From NCBI RefSeq assembly GCF_007197755.1, contig NZ_CP041636.1, positions 1,028,001-1,092,000 of the forward strand: a stretch of DNA of 64,000 nucleotides, read 5' to 3'. This DNA is from Ferrovibrio terrae. GTDB lineage: Bacteria; Pseudomonadota; Alphaproteobacteria; Ferrovibrionales; Ferrovibrionaceae. The notes below the pieces were generated by a model, which had not been told where the DNA came from, made no database searches, and saw only the letters and a list, made by a program, of their open reading frames with translations. Made by a program: the position numbers and the translations under genes. This document shows, in pieces, positions 1-8,788 of this stretch (position 1 is the first letter of the stretch; each line of letters opens with the position of its first letter).

Positions 1-306
1 CTCACCGGCGTAATAGCGACGTTCAACCGCATCGGCGATATCGTCCAGAAACAGGCCGATCGCCGCCGTCATCACGGCCGGGAACAGCAGCATCATGCCC
101 AGCAGGGAACCGAGGCTGGACAGGGCGGCAATCGCCCAGTCGAGCCAGGCGTAGCCAGTGGCAGGCACCACCAGCAGGGCGGACCACAACCCGACGCCCA
201 GCAGCACGAACACGACCAGGCTGACCAGCAGCGACTTCACCAGCACGCTGCGGAAGGCAGGGTCGGGAAGCTGCGCCAGCGCGCGCCGGAACGAGGCCGC
301 GATCAT
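1..306 (-). CDS. EI24/CysZ-like integral membrane protein (partial, C-terminus beyond window)
   Basis: The first 102 codons read from an ATG at 306 and run off the left edge. The product starts MIAASFRRALAQLPDPAFRS and has two strong hydrophobic segments (about residues 22-48 and 58-82), then an acidic/aromatic stretch ending LFLDDIADAVERRYYAGE. That pattern fits the EI24 (formerly DUF540) membrane family, which includes the sulfate transporter CysZ. Its ATG overlaps the stop of the upstream amidase gene (ATGA), so the two are probably translationally coupled. Family assignment rests on pattern memory; the transported substrate cannot be inferred. Confidence 0.75.
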   Translation of the reverse strand, partial: MIAASFRRALAQLPDPAFRSVLVKSLLVSLVVFVLLGVGLWSALLVVPATGYAWLDWAIAALSSLGSLLGMMLLFPAVMTAAIGLFLDDIADAVERRYYAGE

Positions 307-1766
307 GCCACCTTCCCGCTGACTTGGCCTTCTATCGGATTCACCGGCACCCGCTCGCTGAGGCCGAAATCGGCTTCGAGCAACGCCGAGAAGGCCAGCA
401 GTTCGGCCTCGCCGCGCGGACGCGCCACGATCTGCAGTCCGACCGGCAGGCCGCTTTTCGTAAAGCCGCAGGGAATCGAAATCGCCGGCGTGCCGGTGAT
501 CGTGATCGCGAAGGTCAGCACCAGCCAGGAAATGTAGGTGTCGAATTTGCGCCCGGCGACTTCTTCCAGATAGCGCAGGCGATGATCGAACGGCGGCGCC
601 ACGCAGGTGGGCAATACGAGGAAATCGTTCTTCTCGAAGAAAGCAGCCACGCGGTTGTAGATCTGGCCTTGCACCTGCAATGCGCGGGCCTTTTCCTCGC
701 CGGTGAGCTTGAGCCCCTTCTCGGCGTTCCAGATCACTTCGGGCTTCACCAGATCGGTCTTGTCCTTGATCTTGGGCCAGACCGTAACGGCGAAATTGGC
801 GGCACGCAAAACCTGGAAACACTCTTCCGCCCCACTGAAATCAGGTACATCCTCGCTCACCGTCGCGCCCAGCCTGGCAATGCGCTGCACGGCGGCTTCG
901 CAGATGGCGAGCACTTCGGCATCGACCGGCGACAGACCAAGATCCGGCGACCAGCCGATACGACAGCCACTAGCAAAGCGACTCGGCAAACGGCCAGTGA
1001 CCATGGCGTGATCGACAGCGGAAACGTAGCTGTTGACGGGTGCGGGAATGCTCAGGGGATCGCGCGGTTCGAAGCCGCTCATCGCATCCAGCATCAGCGC
1101 GCAGTCGCCGACATTGCGCGCCATCGGGCCATAGACCGAGAGCGGATCGAAGGGCAGCGCGCGCGGGCCGAAGGCGACGCGACCGGGCGACGGACGCAAG
1201 CCGACCACGCCGGTGAAGCTGGCGGGAATACGCAGGCTGCCGCCGAGATCGGAGCCATCGGCGAGCCAGACCTCGCCCGCCGCAAGGCAGGCCGCCGCGC
1301 CGCCTGACGAGCCGGCCGGCGTGGTGGCGGTGTTCCACGGATTGGTGGTGGTGCCGAACACATCGTTGAAGGTCTGCGAACCGGCGCCGAATTCAGGCGT
1401 GTTCGACTTGGCGACGATCAGCGCGCCGTTGCTTTCCAGCCGCTCGACCGACCAGCCGGATTTCGTCGGTACGTAGTCGGCATAGACGCGGCTGCCCTGG
1501 GTGGAGCGCACGCCGGCCACATCGACCAGGTCCTTGGTGGCGATCGGCAGCCCGTAAAGATAACCCGGCGGCGCCGGATCGGGCGGGGTCAGCTTTGCCG
1601 CCATGGCCCGGGCACGGTCCAGGCAGAGCGTCGGCAGGGCATTGATTTTGGGCTCGACCTCGGCAATCCGCTTGGCGGCGGCATCGATCAGGTCCGCCGG
1701 CGTGATGTCGCGGGCCTTCAGGGCGGCCACGGCCTGGCGGGCGGTCATGCGGATCAATGCGTCCAT
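303..1766 (-). CDS. Amidase signature (AS) family amidohydrolase
   Basis: A 487-residue protein of the amidase-signature family, which hydrolyses carboxylic amides with a Ser-cisSer-Lys triad. The triad is visible: Lys78 in ATKDLVD, cis-Ser153 in AGSSGGAA, and nucleophile Ser177 in GSDLGGSLRIP, with the usual 24-residue gap between the two serines. Length fits a stand-alone amidase. There are no gatB or gatC neighbours, so a GatA role in tRNA amidation is unlikely. No signal peptide is seen, so it should be cytoplasmic. The ATG lies divergent to the adenosine-kinase gene across about 65 bp. The substrate amide is unknown. Confidence 0.9.
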   Translation of the reverse strand: MDALIRMTARQAVAALKARDITPADLIDAAAKRIAEVEPKINALPTLCLDRARAMAAKLTPPDPAPPGYLYGLPIATKDLVDVAGVRSTQGSRVYADYVPTKSGWSVERLESNGALIVAKSNTPEFGAGSQTFNDVFGTTTNPWNTATTPAGSSGGAAACLAAGEVWLADGSDLGGSLRIPASFTGVVGLRPSPGRVAFGPRALPFDPLSVYGPMARNVGDCALMLDAMSGFEPRDPLSIPAPVNSYVSAVDHAMVTGRLPSRFASGCRIGWSPDLGLSPVDAEVLAICEAAVQRIARLGATVSEDVPDFSGAEECFQVLRAANFAVTVWPKIKDKTDLVKPEVIWNAEKGLKLTGEEKARALQVQGQIYNRVAAFFEKNDFLVLPTCVAPPFDHRLRYLEEVAGRKFDTYISWLVLTFAITITGTPAISIPCGFTKSGLPVGLQIVARPRGEAELLAFSALLEADFGLSERVPVNPIEGQVSGKVA

Positions 1767-1830
1767 ATTTGCCTTCCTTCTGTCGAACGGCTACAGAGTA
1801 ACGAGATTCGACCACTCCGGGAAACCCTCT

Positions 1831-2826
1831 ATGTCCAAGCCCAAAAACAACGTGCTCGCCATCGGCAACGCCATCGTCGACGTGCTGGCCCGTGTCGACA
1901 ATGCCTTCCTCGACGAGCATGGCATGCCCAAGGGCGGCATGACCCTGATCGATGGCGGTCGCGCCGAGCAGCTGTACGGCGCCATGGGCGAGACCACGGA
2001 AGTGTCCGGCGGTTCGGCCGCGAATACCGCCGCCGGCATCGCCGCGCTGGGCGGCAGCGTCCAGTTCATCGGCCGGGTGCGCAACGACACGCTGGGCGAT
2101 GTGTTCGGCCGCGACATCAAGGCGCTGGGCGTGCAGTACGACACCGCCCCGGCAACGGATGGCCCCTCGACCGCGCGCTGCATGATCATGGTGACGCCGG
2201 ACGGGCAGCGCACCATGAACACCTATCTGGGCGCCTCCATCGACCTCACGCCGGACGATATCGAAGCGAGCGCTGTCGCCGCCGCCGAGATCACCTATCT
2301 GGAAGGCTATCTGTGGGATCAGCCGATGGCCAAGGAAGGCATGCGCAAGGCGATGCGGCTGGCGCATGATTCAGGCCGCCGCGTGGCGATGTCGCTGTCG
2401 GACAGTTTCTGCGTCGACCGCCATCGCGAGGAATTCCAGCATCTGGTGGAACACCATATCGACATCCTGTTTGCCAACGAGGCGGAGATCATCTCGCTCT
2501 ACCAGTCGAGCGATTTCGATTCGGCACTGCAGAAGGTGCGCCCCCATGTCGATGTCGCAGCTTTGACGCGTTCCGAAAAAGGTTCAGTGATCCTGGCCGG
2601 CGAGGAAGTGCATATCATCGACGCCATCAAGGGCGTGAGCGTGATCGACACCACCGGCGCCGGCGATCTTTACGCGGCCGGTTTCCTCTATGGCTTCACG
2701 CATGATTTCGACCTGCATGCCGCCGGCCGGCTCGGCTCGCTCTGCGCCGCCGAGGTGATCAGCCATATCGGGCCACGGCCGCAGAAGCCGCTGAAGCCCT
2801 TCGTGGCGGAAGCCCAGAAAGCCTAA
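1831..2826 (+). CDS. PfkB-family sugar/nucleoside kinase, adenosine kinase-like
   Basis: A 331-residue ribokinase/PfkB-fold kinase. The ATG at 1831 is chosen because the homologous N-terminus (NNVLAIGNAIVDVLARVD) starts there; upstream codons cross the promoter region of the divergent amidase. The N-terminal Gly-Gly signature (VSGGSAANTAAGIAALGG, about 58-75) and the C-terminal ATP/anion-hole motif DTTGAGDLYAAGFLYG are both present, with Asp279 as the expected catalytic base. Overall pattern matches the alphaproteobacterial 'adenosine kinase' group, which phosphorylates a nucleoside or sugar from ATP. True substrate is not decided by sequence. Confidence 0.9.
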   Translation: MSKPKNNVLAIGNAIVDVLARVDNAFLDEHGMPKGGMTLIDGGRAEQLYGAMGETTEVSGGSAANTAAGIAALGGSVQFIGRVRNDTLGDVFGRDIKALGVQYDTAPATDGPSTARCMIMVTPDGQRTMNTYLGASIDLTPDDIEASAVAAAEITYLEGYLWDQPMAKEGMRKAMRLAHDSGRRVAMSLSDSFCVDRHREEFQHLVEHHIDILFANEAEIISLYQSSDFDSALQKVRPHVDVAALTRSEKGSVILAGEEVHIIDAIKGVSVIDTTGAGDLYAAGFLYGFTHDFDLHAAGRLGSLCAAEVISHIGPRPQKPLKPFVAEAQKA

Positions 2827-2853
2827 ACAGAAGGGCAGATCAGCCCGTTCTGA

Positions 2854-3426
2854 TTAAAACGGCTTGTCGACGGCTGCGAGGAGCACATGGCGCTCATCCA
2901 GCCGCACCGAGGCGCTGTAGGCCGAGACGATGGCATGGCCGGCGCTGGGCAACATGTTGCGGTTCTGGGCGATATTCACTCGCATCACCATCTCGTTATG
3001 CGCCATCACATTCAGCACGGTGACGGGGCGGTCGCCCTTCAGCTTGCAGTTCACGCCGAGCCCGCCATCGAACCAGTAAACTTCAAACGGCTTCACCACG
3101 TCGAAGGACGTGCCGTCGGCAAATTCCATCGTGAAACCGGGGCCCGAGACCAGCACGATCCAGCGCGATACATTCGGGAAGCTTGAGAAAGGCCCGTCGC
3201 GCTCAATCACCGCGCGACTGACGCGCCAGCGGAAATTCGAGGTATTGGCCTCTGGCGGATCGACAACGATCTGATAGGTGGTGCCGCCGCCATTCTTCCA
3301 AGGCTCGGCATCCAGCGAGGCAAGCGAGATCAGCCGGTTGGCTTCCACCGCACCCGGTTTCTCGGCCGCCACCTGCCGGTTCCTGCCGGAGAAAAGACTG
3401 CCTAGTTGATCTTTGTCAGAGCCCAT
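2854..3426 (-). CDS. HutD/Ves family cupin protein
   Basis: About 190 residues with the HutD/Ves hallmark PWKNGGGTT (residues 42-50) followed by cupin-like beta-strand sequence (FRWRVSRAVIERDGPFSSFP). HutD proteins often sit in histidine-utilisation operons and have been proposed to govern that pathway, but no other hut gene is nearby, so the role here is open. The ATG at 3426 lies inside the last codons of the heparinase gene (25-bp overlap). A downstream GTG giving VEANRLISL would produce a length closer to the family norm and is an alternative start. Probably co-transcribed with heparinase and rpe. Confidence 0.8.
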   Translation of the reverse strand: MGSDKDQLGSLFSGRNRQVAAEKPGAVEANRLISLASLDAEPWKNGGGTTYQIVVDPPEANTSNFRWRVSRAVIERDGPFSSFPNVSRWIVLVSGPGFTMEFADGTSFDVVKPFEVYWFDGGLGVNCKLKGDRPVTVLNVMAHNEMVMRVNIAQNRNMLPSAGHAIVSAYSASVRLDERHVLLAAVDKPF

Positions 3427-5051
3427 TTGAACACCAGGGGTTCGGCACCTGCCGAACCCGCCATCACGATCTGCTGCGTGCGGCGGACATCGCCGCCGAC
3501 GCCAAGATAAACACTATCTTCCAAACGTACTACGCCGCCCATGCCGCGCCAGCGCCAGCCCTGCCCGCTAGAGGTCTTCAGGATCACGGTGTCGCCGCTG
3601 CCCAGCAGCGAGGCATGCATGCCCGGATGCAGATGCAGCCGCAGCACGGCCTCGACCGGCATGCCATTTGTCGGATTGGCACCCTCAGAGACTATATCCT
3701 CACCGCGCAGGTCTTCGCCGCCGGCCGAGAGATACAACCGCCGGCGATAGATCCGGTTGCAGGCGGCGCGCCAGCCATCATGCTCCGCTTCGAACCAGAT
3801 CGCGCCATCCTGCTCGTTGCGCGAGACGGAAACGGCGGCGCTGGCGGCTGGCTCTTTGCCGCCGAGGCAGAGCGTGGAATGCGCCGACACGCTGCTGAGT
3901 GCCGTAGCCCAGTTGCCGCCCATCCGGCGCGAGGCGCCGCAATTGGAGATCAGGCGGTCCTTGCCATGGCTGAATTCAAACGACAGCAGGCCGGAATGTG
4001 GTTTGGTGCCCGCGACGCGTGGCGGCGGTCCGGCTGCATCGAGCAGCAGCAGCGCGCGTTTGGCTGCGGCGCGCTCGAAACCGCTATGCGTGGCCGAGGC
4101 CAGCGGCTTGCCCTTGGCATCGGAAAGCTCAAGCAACAGATCGATCTGCGCGGCATTCTCTTCTTCGCCGCCGTGGAACAGCGCCAACCCGCCATCGCCG
4201 TGCCGCAGGGTACGCAGCATCGGAGCCATGCGGTCGAGGTAAGGCTGCAGCATGGCCGCGCGTTCGGGATCGACCGCTTGCAGGAAGCGCCACAGCGCCA
4301 CCAGATCGCGCAGCATGCGATAGAGCAGCGAGGGATTGCGCGACACATGGCCGCCATCGGCCAGCACCTGCGCATCCAGTGCCGCGCACAGCGCCTGGAT
4401 CGCAGACTTGTCCTGCGCATGGCCGAGCGCTTCGGCACCATAGACGGCGCCGAGCGTGGCATCGAAGCGCGGCCAGCCGGCCGGTGCCGTGGCGCTGGCG
4501 CGTTTCAGATACGCGGCATGACGCGCGATGCTGAGCAGGAAATCATGGCCGAAGGCATCGTCGGCGCCATCGAGCAGGAAATGCGACGCCACCAGCCACT
4601 GCGTCAGCCGCCGTCCGGCGATCGCAGGCTGCCAGGGCAGGCCACGGATCGACAGCGAATGCCGGGCGATCCAGTCGGCCACCAGGCTGCGTGCCATGCG
4701 CCGCGCCATGTCGCCGCCCTGGCTGGAGAAATCGCGCAGCCAGACAAACCCATGCAGGCCGGCGGCCCAGGCAGCATGACTGGCAGCATCGAGACCGGCT
4801 TCACCGGGCGTGATCGACCAGGGTGCCGCATGTGGCGACGCAACTTCCGCGCCGGCAAACACAAAACGCCCCTGGAACAAACGGTCGGCATTGCCCACCG
4901 TACCGGTCCAGGGATCGTCGGGGAGAACGGGGAGTTCGAGCGGCGCCTTGCGCGGCAGCGTCAGCGCATAAAGCCGCGTGCCATACCAGGCCGCCGCCAG
5001 GCGACGCAGCAGTTTACGACCGGTGGAGTCCTGCAGCGAGGCCGCAGTCAC
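3402..5051 (-). CDS. Heparinase II/III-like family protein
   Basis: A 549-residue protein of the heparinase II/III type: an all-alpha N-terminal toroid (about 1-330, rich in W and H, with DARLAG-like helices) and a C-terminal beta domain containing the HSTLCLGG motif typical of the family. Related alphaproteobacterial proteins are encoded beside rsmB, rpe or purH and are only loosely annotated; enzymatic lyase activity is not established for them. Translation appears to begin at GTG (5051): the nearest ATG is out of frame and closes at once, and a GAGA Shine-Dalgarno-like run precedes the GTG. It lies 6 bp after rpe, so one transcript is likely. Confidence 0.85.
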   Translation of the reverse strand: MTAASLQDSTGRKLLRRLAAAWYGTRLYALTLPRKAPLELPVLPDDPWTGTVGNADRLFQGRFVFAGAEVASPHAAPWSITPGEAGLDAASHAAWAAGLHGFVWLRDFSSQGGDMARRMARSLVADWIARHSLSIRGLPWQPAIAGRRLTQWLVASHFLLDGADDAFGHDFLLSIARHAAYLKRASATAPAGWPRFDATLGAVYGAEALGHAQDKSAIQALCAALDAQVLADGGHVSRNPSLLYRMLRDLVALWRFLQAVDPERAAMLQPYLDRMAPMLRTLRHGDGGLALFHGGEEENAAQIDLLLELSDAKGKPLASATHSGFERAAAKRALLLLDAAGPPPRVAGTKPHSGLLSFEFSHGKDRLISNCGASRRMGGNWATALSSVSAHSTLCLGGKEPAASAAVSVSRNEQDGAIWFEAEHDGWRAACNRIYRRRLYLSAGGEDLRGEDIVSEGANPTNGMPVEAVLRLHLHPGMHASLLGSGDTVILKTSSGQGWRWRGMGGVVRLEDSVYLGVGGDVRRTQQIVMAGSAGAEPLVFKWALTKIN

Positions 5052-5057
5052 GTCATC

Positions 5058-5732
5058 TCACTTCGACGGCTTTGCGCGCACCCGCGCAATGTTGTCGGCA
5101 TAGGCCGACGGGCCGCCCTGGAACGTGGCGGTGCCGGCCACCAGCACATCGGCGCCGGCATCGACGGCAAGCTGCGCGGTTTCGGCATTGATGCCGCCAT
5201 CCACTTCCAGGTCGATGGCGCGGCCGGAGGCGTCGATCGCCTTGCGCAGCACCTTGATCTTGTCGAGCTGGGTATGGATGAACTTCTGGCCGCCGAAACC
5301 GGGATTGACGCTCATCACCAGCACGAGGTCGACCATGTCGAGCACGGCAAGCGCGGCTTCCACCGGCGTACCCGGATTGAGCGACAGGCCGGCCTTCTTG
5401 CCCAAGCTGCGGATGAGCTGCAGCGTGCGATGCACATGCGGACCGGCTTCAGGATGCACGGTGATGATATCGGCGCCGGCCTCGGCGAATTGCGGAATGA
5501 ACGCATCGATCGGCGAGATCATCAGATGCACGTCGAACGGCCGGGCCGTGTGCTTGCGGAGTGCGGCGACCACGCTGGGGCCGATGGTGAGGTTCGGCAC
5601 GAAATGGCCGTCCATCACGTCGATATGGATATAGTCGGCGCCGGCCTTGTCGATGGCGGCGACCTCGGCCCCGAGCTGGGCGAAGTCGGCCGAAAAGATC
5701 GAGGGGGCGATTCGGGTGGCTTGCTGCGGCAT
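5058..5732 (-). CDS. rpe: Ribulose-phosphate 3-epimerase
   Basis: 224 residues, the normal length for this TIM-barrel enzyme, which interconverts D-ribulose 5-phosphate and D-xylulose 5-phosphate in the pentose-phosphate and Calvin cycles. Family signatures are clear: [14 protein letters not shown] near the N-terminus, the metal-ligand motif [19 protein letters not shown], the [13 protein letters not shown] phosphate loop and EVDGGI near the C-terminus. It is the first gene of a minus-strand unit with heparinase and HutD, divergent from rsmB across 145 bp in which I see no clear operator. Confidence 0.97.
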   Translation of the reverse strand: MPQQATRIAPSIFSADFAQLGAEVAAIDKAGADYIHIDVMDGHFVPNLTIGPSVVAALRKHTARPFDVHLMISPIDAFIPQFAEAGADIITVHPEAGPHVHRTLQLIRSLGKKAGLSLNPGTPVEAALAVLDMVDLVLVMSVNPGFGGQKFIHTQLDKIKVLRKAIDASGRAIDLEVDGGINAETAQLAVDAGADVLVAGTATFQGGPSAYADNIARVRAKPSK

Positions 5733-5877
5733 GGCGCAGGCTTAGCAAATTTGGCCTGCTACGCCAAGCAAGCGGGTTTGCGGTATTCGGTCACGAAATG
5801 CGACGAATCCGGGGTTTTTCACCCTCGAATCGCCCTCCGCCTCGACGCCCGGCGAGTCGGGGGCTAGAAGAAGCGCC

Positions 5878-7203
5878 ATGTCTGACGCTTCCGCCTTCCC
5901 CACCGTTCCCGGCCCGGCCTCCGCGCGCCGCGTGGCCGCCAACCTGGTCGATATGGTGCTGGGCAAGGGCCGCGCACTGGACGACGCCCTGGCCGACCCG
6001 AGATCGGGTTTCCGCGATCTCAGCGATCGCGACCGCGCCTTTGTGCGTCGCCTGGCCACCACAACCCTGCGCCGACGCGGCCAGATCGATGGGTGCTTAC
6101 GCAAATTCCTCACGCTCTGGCCCAAGGGGCTGCCGCGCGAGGCGATGCGGCTGGGGGCTGCCGAGCTGCTGTTCCTCGACGCACCGGCCCATGCCGCCGT
6201 GGGCGAAGCCGTCAACCTGATGCATCCCGAGCAGAAGAAGCCGCGCGGCCTGATCAACGCGGTATTGCGAAAAGTCGCCATCGAAGGCCAGGCCATCGTG
6301 GCCGAACAGGATGTCGCCCGGGCCAACACGCCGGACTGGCTGTGGCAGAGCTGGGTGAATTTTTATGGCGAGGATGTCGCCCGAGATATCGCCATGGCGC
6401 ATCTGCAGGAAGCGCCGCTGGATATCAGCCTGAAAGACGGCGATCCGGCCGACTGGGCGGAGACGCTGCAAGCCGAGGTGTTGCCGACCGGTGGCCTGCG
6501 CCGCATGGGCGGCGGCGCGGTCGAGAGCCTGCCGGGCTTTACTGCGCCGGAAGACGGCAGCGGCAGTGCATGGTGGGTGCAGGATGTGGCCGCCACGCTG
6601 CCGGCGAAGCTGCTGGGCGATATCGCCGGCAAGCGCGTGGCCGATCTCTGCGCCGCGCCCGGCGGCAAGACCGCGCAGCTGGCCGCACTGGGCGCCAGCG
6701 TCATGGCAGTGGATCGTTCCGACCCGCGACTGAAGCGGCTGAAGGAAAACCTGAAACGCCTGGGCTTCAAGGCCGACGTGCGAACCGCCGAGATCGAACA
6801 GTGGCAGCCCGAAGAGAGCTTCGATGCCGTGCTGCTGGATGCGCCCTGCACCGCGACCGGCACGATCCGCCGCCATCCCGATCTGCCGTACCTCAAGGAT
6901 GAAACCGACGTGGCGAAGCTGGCCGAGCTGCAGCGCCGCCTGATGGTTGCTGCCTGGGCGATGCTGAAGCCCGGCGGGCGGATGGTCTATTGCGTCTGTT
7001 CGCTGCAGCCCGAGGAGGCCGAGTACCAGATCCGGCATCTGCTGGCGCTGCCCGGCGCCGAGATCATTCCTGCCGATGCCGGCAGGCTGCATCTGCCATC
7101 CGAAGCCGTGACACATGAAGGCGCGTTGCGCACCCTGCCCTCGATGTGGTCGGGCCGCGGCGGCATGGACGGCTTCTTCGCCATCTGTTTGCAGAAGAAC
7201 TAG
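5878..7203 (+). CDS. rsmB: 16S rRNA (cytosine-967-C5) methyltransferase RsmB
   Basis: A 441-residue RsmB/Sun protein. The N-terminal NusB-like RNA-binding domain (about 12-145) precedes a Rossmann methyltransferase domain. SAM motif I is VADLCAAPGGKTAQL around Asp256. The two catalytic cysteines of m5C RNA methyltransferases are present: Cys324 in DAPCTATGTIRRHPD and Cys374 in VYCVCSLQPEE. It methylates C967 of 16S rRNA in the cytoplasm. The stop overlaps the stop of the convergent DUF2798 gene by a few bases. Confidence 0.96.
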   Translation: MSDASAFPTVPGPASARRVAANLVDMVLGKGRALDDALADPRSGFRDLSDRDRAFVRRLATTTLRRRGQIDGCLRKFLTLWPKGLPREAMRLGAAELLFLDAPAHAAVGEAVNLMHPEQKKPRGLINAVLRKVAIEGQAIVAEQDVARANTPDWLWQSWVNFYGEDVARDIAMAHLQEAPLDISLKDGDPADWAETLQAEVLPTGGLRRMGGGAVESLPGFTAPEDGSGSAWWVQDVAATLPAKLLGDIAGKRVADLCAAPGGKTAQLAALGASVMAVDRSDPRLKRLKENLKRLGFKADVRTAEIEQWQPEESFDAVLLDAPCTATGTIRRHPDLPYLKDETDVAKLAELQRRLMVAAWAMLKPGGRMVYCVCSLQPEEAEYQIRHLLALPGAEIIPADAGRLHLPSEAVTHEGALRTLPSMWSGRGGMDGFFAICLQKN

Positions 7204-7442
7204 AAGCGCGGCGGCTCCACGAAGATCGCCACGATGCGCCGCACCACCGGCAGCACGAACAGCATGATCGGGAAGGCGACAATCCAGGACAGGCCCCAAG
7301 CCTGCATCCATTTCGCCACAAAACCCTCGGCAAGGCCGAGGCTGTTGACCGTGGCAATGCCCGAAACGATGCAAGTCATCATCAGCGACAGCAGCAACGG
7401 CACGGCGATGGCGTTGTAGCGGGCGGGCAGTTTCTGGCGCAT
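7200..7442 (-). CDS. DUF2798 family small membrane protein
   Basis: A roughly 80-residue protein starting MRQKLPARYNAIAVPLLLSL with two predicted membrane helices, the second in WGLSWIVAFPIMLFVLPVVRR. This sequence is the DUF2798 pattern, a family of short alphaproteobacterial and other membrane proteins with no assigned function. The start at 7442 is preferred because family members begin at M-x-KLPARY; an in-frame ATG at 7487 would add 15 residues. It converges with rsmB, overlapping by 4 bp at the stop codons. Confidence 0.8.
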   Translation of the reverse strand: MRQKLPARYNAIAVPLLLSLMMTCIVSGIATVNSLGLAEGFVAKWMQAWGLSWIVAFPIMLFVLPVVRRIVAIFVEPPRF

Positions 7443-7509
7443 CGGTTGATCCGATTGATGGCGGCGGCAGATGTTTACCGCATCCACCGCCGCCCTGCCA
7501 TAGCCAAGC

Positions 7510-8676
7510 TTAGTCCAGCAATTCCCTCATCACCTTGTAGAGTTCGGCCTTGGCCTCGAAACCAACACCGGGAATCTGCGGCAAAGAGACATAACTGTCG
7601 TTTACCGCGATGCCGTCGGCAAAGCCGCCGAAGGGCTTGAACACATCGGGATAGCTCTCGTTGCCGCCCAAATGTAAGCCTGCCGCAATATTGAGCGACA
7701 TCTGGTGGCCGCCATGCGGCACCACGCGGCGGCTCGACCAGCCATGCTCCTTCAGCACATCCAGCGTGCGCAGGTATTCGACCAGGCCGTAGCTGAGCGC
7801 GCAGTCAAACTGCAGGAAATCGCGCTCCCTGTTCATGCCGCCGAAGCGGATCAGGTTGCGCGCATCCTGATGCGAGAACAGGTTTTCGCCGGTCGCCATC
7901 GGCTTGTCGTAATGCCTGCCGAGTTCGGCCTGCAGGGCATAGTCCAGCGGATCGCCGACTTCCTCGTACCAGTAGAGATTATACGGCCGGATCGCGTTGC
8001 CGTATTCGATCGCTGTCTTGATATCGAAGCGGCCGTTGACGTCGACGCAGAGATTCTGGCCGTCGCCGACGATCTTCAGCACGGCTTCGATGCGCTTGAG
8101 ATCGTCCTTCAGCGGTTCGCCGCCGATTTTCATCTTCACGACGCGATAGCCGCGGTCGCGATAGCTCTTCATCTCGTCCTGCAGCGCCGACAGGTCCTTG
8201 CCCGGATAGTAGTAGCCGCCGGCGGCATAGACCCAGACCTTGTCATCCGCAACGCCGCCACGATAGCGATCCGCCAGCAGGCGCCAGAGCGGCACGCCGG
8301 CGATCTTGGCCACGGCGTCCCACACGGCCATATCCAGCGTGCCGACGGCGACCGAGCGTTCGCCATGGCCGCCCGGCTTCTCGTTCTGCATCAGCGTCTT
8401 CCAGATCGCAAACGGATCCAGGTTGTTGTTGGCCGTATCGACCAGCGTCTCCGGATTGGCTTCCATCAGGCGCGGCAGGAAGCGTTCGCGCATCAGCGCT
8501 CCTTGCCCGTAGCGGCCATTCGAGTTGAAGCCGAAGCCGACCACCGGCTTGCCGTCGCGCATCTGATCGGTGATCACCGCCACCACCGAGCAGGTCATCC
8601 TGGAGAAATCGATATAGGCATTGGCGATCGGCGAGGCGATCGAGGCGGTTTTCTCGCGGACGTCTACGATACGCAT
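7510..8676 (-). CDS. tarD: D(-)-tartrate dehydratase-type enolase superfamily enzyme
   Basis: 388 residues of the mandelate racemase/muconate-lactonizing branch of the enolase superfamily. It resembles, from memory, Bradyrhizobium D-tartrate dehydratase (TarD) nearly motif for motif, including ANAYIDFSRMT, GFGFNSNGRYGQG and NEKPGGHGERSVAVGTLDMA. Catalytic KxK is at Lys181/Lys183; Mg ligands fit Asp212, Glu239 and Glu264; the general acid His321 is in PHGGHQMSLN. The expected reaction is dehydration of D-tartrate to oxaloacetate. The start is the ATG at 8676 (MRIVDVREKT); 21 upstream in-frame codons lack family similarity. It is divergent from a LysR gene that probably controls it. Confidence 0.88.
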   Translation of the reverse strand: MRIVDVREKTASIASPIANAYIDFSRMTCSVVAVITDQMRDGKPVVGFGFNSNGRYGQGALMRERFLPRLMEANPETLVDTANNNLDPFAIWKTLMQNEKPGGHGERSVAVGTLDMAVWDAVAKIAGVPLWRLLADRYRGGVADDKVWVYAAGGYYYPGKDLSALQDEMKSYRDRGYRVVKMKIGGEPLKDDLKRIEAVLKIVGDGQNLCVDVNGRFDIKTAIEYGNAIRPYNLYWYEEVGDPLDYALQAELGRHYDKPMATGENLFSHQDARNLIRFGGMNRERDFLQFDCALSYGLVEYLRTLDVLKEHGWSSRRVVPHGGHQMSLNIAAGLHLGGNESYPDVFKPFGGFADGIAVNDSYVSLPQIPGVGFEAKAELYKVMRELLD

Positions 8677-8735
8677 GGGAAATATCAGCTCCTTGGGTCG
8701 ATGGCCGCATCCTAGACATGGACAGGAACCCTTAG

Positions 8736-8777
8736 CCAATGCCAGATTCGGATTTGATCATTCCGATCCCGCATTGG
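8736..8777. promoter_or_regulatory. Nested inverted repeat in tarD/lysR divergent spacer
   Basis: Three dyads share nearly one centre at about 8757: CCAATGC (8736-8742) with GCATTGG (8771-8777), TCGGA (8748-8752) with TCCGA (8762-8766), and TGATCA (8755-8760). The block lies 12 bp before the lysR ATG and about 60 bp before tarD. Concentric symmetry in a divergent LysR/target spacer suggests the regulator's binding site; that is inference. Confidence 0.5.
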
Positions 8778-8788
8778 GACAATCGTCT

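Noticed and set aside
3615-5867. 750-codon open frame on the plus strand
   Set aside because: Antisense shadow across heparinase and rpe, whose own frames carry clear family motifs.
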